Source: RUG14223 sp051881075
Lineage (GTDB): Bacteria > Bacillota > Clostridia > Oscillospirales > Acutalibacteraceae
NCBI GenBank assembly: GCA_051881075.1
Contig: JBJEPE010000011.1
Coordinates: 1 to 5,307, forward strand
DNA length: 5,307 nucleotides
Reading direction: 5' to 3'
Shown: positions 1-5,307 of the stretch, in pieces
Numbering within the stretch: the stretch's first letter is position 1
Layout: every line of letters begins with the position of its first letter
Made by a program: the position numbers and the translations under genes
Notes under the pieces: model-generated
The model's input: only the letters and a program-made list of their open reading frames with translations
The model's database searches: none
What the model was told of the DNA's origin: nothing

Positions 1-63
1 TCGGGTCTGTCCGAGATACCTGTCGGGGTGTTGCTCAGGGTGGTGAACTCGCCTGAAGGGTAA
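1..63. other. GC-rich window edge, no gene assigned
   Basis: The first ~60 bases are visibly richer in G and C than the following gene. Plus frame 1 is open from the window edge to a TAA at 61-63 and could be the last 20 codons of an upstream gene. The complementary strand also has an open frame across this stretch, without an ATG. The frame used by the 83-811 gene is interrupted here by a TGA at 44-46. I do not recognise either short peptide. A 7-bp hairpin (62-68 with 73-79) follows immediately. The stretch could be an upstream gene end, a rearrangement junction, or the damaged 5' part of the next gene. Confidence 0.3.
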
Positions 64-82
64 AACTGTCAGCAGTTTTCAT

Positions 83-811
83 ATGCCGTTTTCATCCGAT
101 ACAGGTGATGTAACATATACTGACAGACGTGTTGGAATGAAGTTTTCAAGAGCTTCCAACACACGTTTCATAAAGTGCGAATTTATAAACTTTATAGACG
201 GCAGAACGTTATATGTCAATCTTACACTTTCTGAGCATACAAAGGATACGCTGGTAAACGTCATACCGTTTGATAATAAAAAGTCGGCTTTTATCTATAA
301 GCAGTTTATGCCGTGTATGACGGTTTCGGGTATTGTAAGGTGCGGCGGCGATGAATATAACTTTGATAAAAGAAACAGCTTTGCCATACTTAATTGGAGC
401 AGAAGCTGTCAGCCTAAATGCAAAGAGCATTTTACCTTTTATGCAAGTGGCATGAACAAAGATTATGACTTTGCCATTAACTTCTCAAGCGGAATAGGTA
501 ACGAGAAGCGTGGCAGTCAGAACGCCGTCTTTATTAACGGAGAAATAGCCAAGCTTGGGTTTGTAAAGATAGAACACAGCAAAACAACCAGAAGGCTTGA
601 AAAGCCATGGTATATTACAGACGATGAGTCTAAGGTGGATATAGTATTTACACCGATAATTACAACTCAGACCGATTCTGCCATGGCGGTAGAAATGGAT
701 GACCGTACGATTATTTACGGTACTATGTCGGGTAATATATATGAAGATAACCGCCTTAACATATCGCTTAATGATATGCCGGCCTGCTTAGAGATAAGCA
801 AGTTTGTCTGA
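83..811 (+). CDS. DUF2804-family-like protein, N-terminally short (possibly truncated or frameshifted)
   Basis: The 242-residue product resembles the C-terminal two thirds of DUF2804 proteins (Pfam family of unknown function), which as I recall are usually about 330-350 residues. Matching landmarks in family order are the SSDTGDV segment (residues 4-10), LNWSR (103-107, where the family has a DWGRG-type motif), YASG (120-123), SQNAVFINGE with KLGFV (145-161), KPW (174-176), FTPI (189-192) and YGTMSG (212-217). The Trp-rich stretch that normally follows the DWGRG motif is degraded here. There is no signal peptide or membrane segment, so it is probably cytosolic. The ATG at 83 has no Shine-Dalgarno sequence at a useful distance. 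The frame stays open back to 47, and codons 59-67 (Gly-Lys-Thr) still look family-like. The true N-terminus is therefore probably lost, frameshifted, or outside the window. No biochemical function is known to me. It is followed by a terminator and converges on the metal operon. Confidence 0.6.
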   Translation: MPFSSDTGDVTYTDRRVGMKFSRASNTRFIKCEFINFIDGRTLYVNLTLSEHTKDTLVNVIPFDNKKSAFIYKQFMPCMTVSGIVRCGGDEYNFDKRNSFAILNWSRSCQPKCKEHFTFYASGMNKDYDFAINFSSGIGNEKRGSQNAVFINGEIAKLGFVKIEHSKTTRRLEKPWYITDDESKVDIVFTPIITTQTDSAMAVEMDDRTIIYGTMSGNIYEDNRLNISLNDMPACLEISKFV

Positions 812-847
812 CGCATATGCCCACATCAACTTAAAATAACGTAAATT

Positions 848-889
848 AAGGGTCTTTAAAAAACGTCAAGTTTTTTAAAGACCCTTTTT
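848..889. terminator. Rho-independent terminator between convergent genes
   Basis: A perfect 17-bp stem (848-864 with 870-886) has a 5-base loop (865-869). On the plus strand, five T residues (885-889) follow the CCC of the right arm, which fits termination of the 83-811 gene. It lies between that gene and the end of the minus-strand ATPase gene at 921, so it may serve both. The T-run on the minus side is poorer (TTAATTTA), so ATPase-side termination is less certain. Confidence 0.85.
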
Positions 890-920
890 GAGGTATTACA
901 TATTTGTTTAATATGCACTA

Positions 921-3221
921 TTACTTAGCTTTGAGCAATCTTGCGGAGTTAAGTGTAGCCAGTACGGAAACACCGGTATCTGCAAATACGGCAAGCCAGA
1001 TAGGTGCATATCCGAAAACAGCCAATAAAAGCACGATAAACTTAATTAATATGGCAAATACTATATTAAACTTGACCGTTGCCAATGTCTTACGTGCAAG
1101 GCGGATAGCATCCGGTAATTTTTTAAGTGAATTATCAGAAAGTACCGCATCGGCTGATTCGATAGCGGCTTCAGAACCTAATCCCATAGCAAAACCGCAA
1201 TCTGCTATTGTGAGCACAGGAGCGTCGTTTATACCGTCACCCACGAATATCATTGTACCGTACTGTTCTTTTATCTTTTCGGCCTGAGTAACCTTATCCT
1301 GCGGTAATAATGAGGCGTGGAACTCATCAACACCGCATTTATCACCTATCTCCTTTGCAACTGTTTCATTGTCGCCGGTAAGCATAACAAGTCGCTTAAT
1401 GCCGAGCTTTTTAAGCTCTTTGCACATTGTGGGGGCTTCATCTCTTATGATATCTTTGACAAATATAATACCCTCAACATGATTATCTAAGAGTAAGAAT
1501 ATACCGTTGCTGTCGGCCTGATATTTTTTAGCTTCTGCGTCAGATAGCAGGCGAACACTTCCGCATTCAACCGTATGACCGTTAAACATAGCTTTTGCGC
1601 CCTTCGCAGGGATTTCGGAATAGCCGGAAAGCTCATAGATGTTTTTTTCATCAGCGGCCGCTTTAATTGCAGAGGCTATTGGATGTGCCGAGTATTTTTC
1701 TACTGCGGCGGCAAGGTTTATTATTTGCTCTTTGCTCATTTTACCGGTGCTTTTTACTTCGGTAACGGCAGGCTTGCCCTGTGTGAGAGTACCTGTTTTA
1801 TCAAATACTACAGCGTTTGCCTTGCTTATAGCCTCAATGTACTTACCACCTTTGATAAGTATACCGCTCTTACTTGCCCTGCCTATACCGGAGTAGAAAC
1901 CAAGCGGAACGGAGATTACTATGGCACACGGACAGGAGGCAACTAAGAATACTAAGGCTCTTTTAATCCACAGTGTTGCATTTGCGGGATTGATGAGAGA
2001 GGGGATAAGCGCTACTGCAATGGCGCAAAGTATGACTACAGGCGTGTATATCTTTGCAAATTTTGTAATAAATTTTTCTGAACTTCCTTTTTGTGCGGCA
2101 GAATCCTCAACAAGCTTTAATATACGTGATGCTGTGGAGGTTTCAAAGCTGTTTGTAACTCTAAGTGATATCATTCCGTCACAGTTAATGCAGCCTGACA
2201 TAACCTCGCTACCCTCAGATACAGGAACGGGTACACTTTCTCCCGTTATGGCAGATGTATCTACGCTTGATGTACCGTTTATTATCACGCCGTCCAGCGG
2301 AACACGTGTAAATGGCTTTACTACTATTGTATCTCCGATATTTATGCTTTCGGCAGGTTTTTCTATAAGAACACCGTTATCGGAATAAAGTGCCGTATCA
2401 GGACGAATTTCCGCAAGGTTCTCGATATCTTTACGTGATTTATTAACGGCCAAATCTTCAAACGCTTCACCAATTGTAAACAAAAGTGTTACAAGTCCGG
2501 CTTCAAAGTAATCACCTAAGCAGAACGCCGCAACAACTGCTATAGACATTAAACAGGTTTCATCCATCCTAAGCTTAGATAGGGATTTGATACCCTTAAG
2601 AAAAACAGGATACCCTACAACTATAGTGCCTACACCATAACTTATTGCCGATGCTAAGGTCATACCGAATACGCCAAGTGTAATGGCTATACCAAATATA
2701 ACAATGGAACAGGCTATTCTGATAAATGTATTTCTGACTTCATTGTCTTTAGTCTTCTTTTTGTCATCCTTTATTTCGGTTACTGTTACTCCGTCCTCAA
2801 CGCTGTCAACAAGCTTTTGTATGTCTTGTTTAAGTGTAGGAATATCGCTTTCAATATCAAGGCTTAGCGTCTTATTTGCAAAAGTGAGAGAAACATTTTT
2901 GTACTCTACCTGTTCTGCAATTTTTTCTTCAATCTCAGCGGCGCAATGAGCGCAATCCAAACCCTCCAAAGTAAATTTGCGTGTTACCGTTTTTTTAGAT
3001 TGAATCTCTTTTACTGTTACTCCGTCCTCAACGCTGTCAACAAGCTTTTGTATGTCTTGCTTAAGTGTAGGAATATTGCTTTCTGTATTAAGGCTTAGCG
3101 TTTTGTTTGCAAAAGTAAGAGAAACATTCTTATACTCCGCCTGTTCTGCAATTTTTTCTTCAATTTCGGCGGCGCAATGTGCGCAATCCAAACCCTCTAA
3201 AGTAAATTTGTTATTAATCAT
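921..3221 (-). CDS. cadA: P1B-2-type Zn/Cd/Pb-exporting ATPase with two N-terminal HMA domains
   Basis: This 766-residue inner-membrane pump uses ATP to export soft divalent metals. Two heavy-metal-associated domains (about 5-73 and 82-150) each carry GLDCAHC (Cys13/Cys16 and Cys90/Cys93). Probable membrane helices lie near 163-182, 188-208, 222-235, 238-257, 393-410, 422-440, 718-737 and 740-757. The actuator motif TGES is at 326-329, the metal-site CPC at 430-432, the phosphorylation motif DKTGTLT at 474-480 (Asp474 phosphorylated), the nucleotide-binding HP at 513-514, TGDN at 615-618 and GDGINDAP at 661-668. Lys727 and the Asp748-Thr-Gly of the last helix match the Lys/Asp signature of ZntA/CadA pumps, which argues for Zn/Cd/Pb over Cu. 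The ATG has AAGGGGA upstream (complement of 3227-3233). It lies 27 bp after the regulator gene in one operon. Zn versus Cd preference cannot be read from sequence; zntA is an equally fair name. Confidence 0.95.
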   Translation of the reverse strand: MINNKFTLEGLDCAHCAAEIEEKIAEQAEYKNVSLTFANKTLSLNTESNIPTLKQDIQKLVDSVEDGVTVKEIQSKKTVTRKFTLEGLDCAHCAAEIEEKIAEQVEYKNVSLTFANKTLSLDIESDIPTLKQDIQKLVDSVEDGVTVTEIKDDKKKTKDNEVRNTFIRIACSIVIFGIAITLGVFGMTLASAISYGVGTIVVGYPVFLKGIKSLSKLRMDETCLMSIAVVAAFCLGDYFEAGLVTLLFTIGEAFEDLAVNKSRKDIENLAEIRPDTALYSDNGVLIEKPAESINIGDTIVVKPFTRVPLDGVIINGTSSVDTSAITGESVPVPVSEGSEVMSGCINCDGMISLRVTNSFETSTASRILKLVEDSAAQKGSSEKFITKFAKIYTPVVILCAIAVALIPSLINPANATLWIKRALVFLVASCPCAIVISVPLGFYSGIGRASKSGILIKGGKYIEAISKANAVVFDKTGTLTQGKPAVTEVKSTGKMSKEQIINLAAAVEKYSAHPIASAIKAAADEKNIYELSGYSEIPAKGAKAMFNGHTVECGSVRLLSDAEAKKYQADSNGIFLLLDNHVEGIIFVKDIIRDEAPTMCKELKKLGIKRLVMLTGDNETVAKEIGDKCGVDEFHASLLPQDKVTQAEKIKEQYGTMIFVGDGINDAPVLTIADCGFAMGLGSEAAIESADAVLSDNSLKKLPDAIRLARKTLATVKFNIVFAILIKFIVLLLAVFGYAPIWLAVFADTGVSVLATLNSARLLKAK
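2772..3209 (-). repeat. In-frame tandem duplication encoding the two HMA domains
   Basis: Two 207-bp copies, 3003-3209 (first HMA) and 2772-2978 (second HMA), are offset by exactly 231 bp, or 77 codons. By hand count they differ at about 20 of 207 bases and 5 of 69 residues (Ala28/Val105, Asn45/Asp122, Thr46/Ile123, Asn49/Asp126, Lys71/Thr148). One 48-bp block is identical (3012-3059 and 2781-2828). The reading frame is kept and both CxxC metal motifs are intact, so both domains should bind metal. Confidence 0.93.
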
Positions 3222-3248
3222 AAAAATCCCCTTGCAACTTTAGTTTAA

Positions 3249-3629
3249 TTATTCATTGATATGTTGTAGTCCCATTTCAAATATTTTTTGTATATGGTCA
3301 TCATCAAGCGAATAAAATGCTGATTTACCCTCACGTCTTACCTTAACTATAGATGCCGTGCGTAGAAGGCGTAGCTGATGAGATACCGCAGACTGTCCCA
3401 TACCCAATATCTCGCATATATCGCACACGCAAAGTTCATTGCCGAATAATGCACACATTATGCGTATTCTTGTGGTATCGCCGAACATCTTAAAAAGCTC
3501 AGCAAGATTAAAAAGCACGTCAAGCTCAGGCATTTGCTTCATTACGTTTTTAACTATATCTTTATGAACGGCTGTTTCTTCACAACAGTCATCAAAGGTG
3601 TTATATTTAATATCTTTAGAATCTTTCAT
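3249..3629 (-). CDS. cadC: ArsR/SmtB-family metal-sensing repressor, CadC-like
   Basis: This 126-residue winged-helix repressor should release DNA when it binds metal. The core runs from about residue 40, with FGDTTRIRIM (49-58), the ELCVCDI motif (65-71), the recognition-helix segment QSAVSHQLRLL (79-89) and the wing EGKSAFYSL (100-108). Two metal sites can be read. The alpha-3N type site is Cys67 and Cys69 plus N-terminal Cys15/Cys16 and possibly His22, as in CadC sensors of Cd/Pb. The alpha-5 type site is Asp110, His112, His123 and Glu126, with the same spacing as the SmtB zinc ligands (D-x-H-x10-H-x2-E). Cys72 is an extra nearby thiol. The N-terminal pair is adjacent CC, whereas the plasmid CadC has two separated cysteines. 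The ATG is supported by an AGGGAAG site 8 bases upstream. It is first in the operon, directly behind its own operator, so autorepression is expected. Exact metal selectivity is an inference. Confidence 0.93.
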   Translation of the reverse strand: MKDSKDIKYNTFDDCCEETAVHKDIVKNVMKQMPELDVLFNLAELFKMFGDTTRIRIMCALFGNELCVCDICEILGMGQSAVSHQLRLLRTASIVKVRREGKSAFYSLDDDHIQKIFEMGLQHINE

Positions 3630-3654
3630 TTAATTCACTTCCCTCTTATCTTAA

Positions 3655-3680
3655 AACATATGAACAATTATTCATATGTT
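3655..3680. promoter_or_regulatory. ArsR/SmtB-type operator (perfect inverted repeat)
   Basis: Arms AACATATGAA (3655-3664) and TTCATATGTT (3671-3680) are perfect reverse complements around a 6-base centre, CAATTA. The ATATGAAC...TTCATAT pattern is the classical ArsR/SmtB zinc/cadmium operator form. It covers roughly +1 to +26 of the transcript predicted from the adjacent promoter, so bound repressor would block the start of transcription. Confidence 0.9.
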
Positions 3681-3686
3681 GGTTTG

Positions 3687-3715
3687 ATTATATCACCCCA
3701 CTATGAAAATGTCAA
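3687..3715 (-). promoter_or_regulatory. Consensus sigma-A-type promoter of the cadC-cadA operon
   Basis: On the minus strand a perfect -35 TTGACA (3710-3715) and perfect -10 TATAAT (3687-3692) are separated by exactly 17 bp. The predicted start is near 3680, at the edge of the operator. A full-consensus promoter gated by a repressor suits a tightly shut but strongly inducible efflux operon. Confidence 0.92.
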
Positions 3716-3847
3716 GCAAAAAATTAAAAAAATTGAATACAAACATAAAAAGTGCAGAAAATAACATAAATAGAATGAATGTACGTAGACAATTATTGCG
3801 TTAAAAGAGATTTTTTTGTTATATTTAGTTAAATTTATCGCAAACAC

Positions 3848-3876
3848 TTGTAAAATTCTTCTATTTGCTATATAAT
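3848..3876 (+). promoter_or_regulatory. Promoter of gap
   Basis: A -35-like TTGTAA (3848-3853), a 17-bp spacer and a perfect -10 TATAAT (3871-3876) predict a start near 3883 and a leader of about 28 bases. The A/T-rich stretch between the two divergent promoters (about 3716-3847) shows no ORF, operator or catabolite-response site that I can recognise. Confidence 0.82.
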
Positions 3877-3910
3877 GTAAATACAATTTTATTAATAGGA
3901 GGTAATTCCA

Positions 3911-4930
3911 ATGGCAATAAAAATTGGTATTAATGGTTTTGGCCGTATAGGTCGTCTTGTTTTCCGTGCAGCTGTAAGCCAACCTGATGTATTTGAGGTA
4001 GTAGGTATAAACGATCCGTTTATCGATCTTGATTACATGGTTTACATGGTTAAGTATGATACTATCCATGGCAGATTTACAGGTGACATTAAGGCTGAGG
4101 ACGGCAAGCTTGTAGTAAACGGCGCTGCTATCAGCGTATATGCAGAGAAGGATCCTGTAAACATTCCTTGGGGAGAGATCGGTGCTGACTATGTTGTTGA
4201 GTCAACAGGTGTATTCTGCACAACAGAAAAGGCTTCTGCTCACATTAAGGCAGGCGCAAAGAAGGTTATCATTTCTGCTCCGGCAAAGGATAAGGAAACA
4301 CCTACTTTTGTATGCGGTGTAAACCTTGATAAGTACACTAAGGACATGACAGTTGTTTCTAACGCATCTTGCACAACTAACTGCCTTGCACCTTTAGCAA
4401 AGGTTATCAACGACAAGTTCGGTATTGTTGAGGGCTTAATGACAACAGTTCACTCTACAACAAATACACAGAAGACAGTTGATGCTCCGTCTATGAAGGA
4501 CTGGAGAGGCGGCCGTGCAGCAGCAGGTAACATCATCCCATCTTCAACAGGTGCAGCTAAGGCTTGCGCTCTTGTTATTCCTGAGCTTAAGGGCAAGCTC
4601 ACAGGTATGGCATTCCGTGTACCTACACTTGACGTATCTGTAGTTGACCTTACTTGCCGTCTTGAGAAGTCAACAACCTACGAAGAGATCTGTGCAGCAG
4701 TTAAGGAAGCTTCTGAGGGCGAAATGGCCGGTATCCTCGGTTACACAGAGGATGCAGTTGTTTCTTCTGACTTCTATACAGATGACAGAACATCTATCTT
4801 TGATGCAAAAGCAGGTATCATGCTTAACGAGAACTTTGTAAAGCTCGTTTCTTGGTATGACAATGAGTGGGGTTACAGCAATAAGGTACTCCGTCTTATC
4901 AAGCACATGGTAGAGGTTGACAACGCTTGA
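3911..4930 (+). CDS. gap: Glyceraldehyde-3-phosphate dehydrogenase, type I, NAD-dependent
   Basis: This cytosolic glycolytic enzyme converts glyceraldehyde 3-phosphate, NAD+ and phosphate to 1,3-bisphosphoglycerate. The full-length 339-residue protein has the Rossmann motif NGFGRIGR (8-15), Asp35 after Asn34 (an acidic residue that binds the adenosine ribose and favours NAD over NADP), the active-site motif SNASCTTNC (150-158) with nucleophile Cys154, catalytic His181, the substrate-site segment SSTGAAKA (211-218), Arg236 in FRVPT, and Asn318 in WYDNEWGYS for nicotinamide binding. A perfect AGGAGG (3897-3902) sits 8 bases before the ATG. The frequent use of AAG for Lys and of CTT for Leu is consistent with a highly expressed gene. 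It stands alone between its own promoter and terminator, with no pgk or tpiA in view. No regulator of the CggR type is visible here. Confidence 0.98.
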   Translation: MAIKIGINGFGRIGRLVFRAAVSQPDVFEVVGINDPFIDLDYMVYMVKYDTIHGRFTGDIKAEDGKLVVNGAAISVYAEKDPVNIPWGEIGADYVVESTGVFCTTEKASAHIKAGAKKVIISAPAKDKETPTFVCGVNLDKYTKDMTVVSNASCTTNCLAPLAKVINDKFGIVEGLMTTVHSTTNTQKTVDAPSMKDWRGGRAAAGNIIPSSTGAAKACALVIPELKGKLTGMAFRVPTLDVSVVDLTCRLEKSTTYEEICAAVKEASEGEMAGILGYTEDAVVSSDFYTDDRTSIFDAKAGIMLNENFVKLVSWYDNEWGYSNKVLRLIKHMVEVDNA

Positions 4931-4971
4931 TTTTAGCGGCTATTGAATTAATTTAATATAAGCCGATTATT

Positions 4972-5014
4972 TACCCACATTTATGCGTGTAAGCGTAGAT
5001 GTGGGTATTTTTTT
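4972..5014 (+). terminator. Rho-independent terminator of gap
   Basis: A 15-bp stem (4972-4986 with 4993-5007, two G-U pairs) closed by a 6-base loop is followed by seven T residues (5008-5014). It lies about 40 bp after the gap stop codon and marks gap as monocistronic. Confidence 0.93.
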
Positions 5015-5096
5015 GCTTTAAGTAACCATAACTCATACTAATATTCAATTAAAACCAGACAATCTTTACGGAATGATTCCCGCAACGCAACGTTTA

Positions 5097-5126
5097 TTTC
5101 TTGCAATGCGTCAGTATTGCAAGAAA
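5097..5126. repeat. 11-bp perfect inverted repeat, function unknown
   Basis: TTTCTTGCAAT (5097-5107) and ATTGCAAGAAA (5116-5126) pair perfectly around an 8-base loop. No T-run follows on the plus strand, and the hairpin comes after the gap terminator, so it is not an obvious terminator. An outer, imperfect pairing of 5080-5092 with 5155-5165 could enclose it. It may be a structured RNA, a small dispersed repeat or a protein site. Confidence 0.6.
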
Positions 5127-5217
5127 ATTTAGCGCAGTTTTGCTCAATAATCTCCGTTAGTTGGGCATTTCGTCGATTTTCAGATAGATCTAATTAAACT
5201 TTTTATTAAACTTAGTC

Positions 5218-5246
5218 TTGACTTTTATAATAAAGTATTATAAAAT
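5218..5246 (+). promoter_or_regulatory. Putative promoter reading out of the window
   Basis: TTGACT (5218-5223) and TAAAAT (5241-5246), each one base from consensus, are 17 bp apart. The predicted start is near 5253. No start codon with a ribosome site follows before the window ends, so the target would be a gene downstream with a leader longer than ~50 bases. The A/T-rich background makes chance matches common. Confidence 0.45.
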
Positions 5247-5307
5247 TGTATTGCCAAACAAATTTAATAGATAGGATTAGTGGCATCTTTTTTTCTGTAA
5301 GAATAAT

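Larger units (their letters stand above)
5015..5307. other. Non-coding tail of the window
   Basis: No convincing ORF on either strand: the frames are short and none has a ribosome site. The stretch contains a small palindrome GGAATGATTCC (5070-5080), a short tandem of CGCAA (5081-5090), the inverted repeat at 5097-5126 and a putative promoter at 5218-5246, all described separately. The rest is A/T-rich spacer. The short inverted match 5252-5256/5281-5285 before a T-run (5288-5294) is too weak to call an attenuator. Confidence 0.5.

Noticed and set aside
62..79. Hairpin AAAACTG-TCAG-CAGTTTT just before the DUF2804-like gene
   Set aside because: Only 7 bp, A/T-rich at the base and with no following T-run beyond the stem, so it is not a credible terminator; part of it may be coding.
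1575..2388. Several plus-strand ORFs of 85-155 codons inside the ATPase gene
   Set aside because: They overlap a complete, motif-rich P-type ATPase on the other strand and resemble nothing recognisable.
2683..3243. Two plus-strand ORFs with similar repeated sequences opposite the ATPase N-terminus
   Set aside because: They are antisense shadows of the duplicated HMA domains; their mutual similarity comes from the 231-bp duplication.
3796..3825. Second gap promoter TTGCGT-18-TATATT
   Set aside because: Two or more deviations from consensus in very A/T-rich DNA; the 3848-3876 promoter is better and nearer.
3701..4069. 122-residue minus-strand ORF across the start of gap
   Set aside because: Low-complexity translation of A/T-rich spacer plus the antisense of gap, with no ribosome site or recognisable domain.
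4932..4966. Possible hairpin cggct/agccg right after the gap stop codon
   Set aside because: Only about 5 bp across a large A/T-rich loop; the strong hairpin at 4972-5014 explains termination.
1..5307. CRISPR array, tRNA/rRNA genes, transposase or a novel defence system
   Set aside because: No regularly spaced repeats, no tRNA- or rRNA-like segments and no transposase, nuclease or toxin motifs were found on either strand.

Overview
The window looks like chromosomal DNA from a low-to-moderate GC Gram-positive anaerobe, most likely a gut-type clostridium. This rests on A/T-rich intergenic spacers, strong AGGAGG-type ribosome sites, consensus sigma-A-type promoters, a Firmicutes-like cadC/cadA pair and a clostridial-looking GAPDH. 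The genus cannot be fixed from the sequence alone.

Layout. Positions 1-63 are a GC-rich edge with no clear gene. Positions 83-811 (+) encode a protein resembling the C-terminal two thirds of the DUF2804 family; it lacks the family's N-terminal part and has no ribosome site at its first ATG, so it may be truncated or frameshifted. A 17-bp perfect hairpin (848-889) closes it and separates it from a convergent operon on the minus strand. Read from right to left, that operon has a consensus promoter (3687-3715), a perfect 10-6-10 operator (3655-3680), an ArsR/SmtB/CadC-type metal sensor (3249-3629) and, 27 bp later, a P1B-2-type Zn/Cd/Pb efflux ATPase (921-3221). On the plus strand, divergent from this operon, a monocistronic gap gene for glyceraldehyde-3-phosphate dehydrogenase (3911-4930) has its own promoter and a strong intrinsic terminator (4972-5014). 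The last ~290 bp are non-coding. They hold an 11-bp inverted repeat and a plausible promoter that reads out of the window.

How the parts work together. The sensor should sit on the operator at the transcription start and block the operon until Zn(II), Cd(II) or Pb(II) binds; the ATPase then exports the metal. The sensor keeps both classical metal sites: the Cys-rich alpha-3N site and the Asp/His/His/Glu alpha-5 site. The ATPase carries two nearly identical N-terminal metal-binding domains made by an in-frame 231-bp tandem duplication. The gap gene is glycolytic housekeeping and has no evident functional link to the metal operon.

I see no convincing undescribed multi-gene system. The most notable points are the recent domain duplication in the ATPase, the dual-site sensor with its fully readable promoter/operator, the abnormal 5' end of the DUF2804 gene, and the unexplained inverted repeat after gap.
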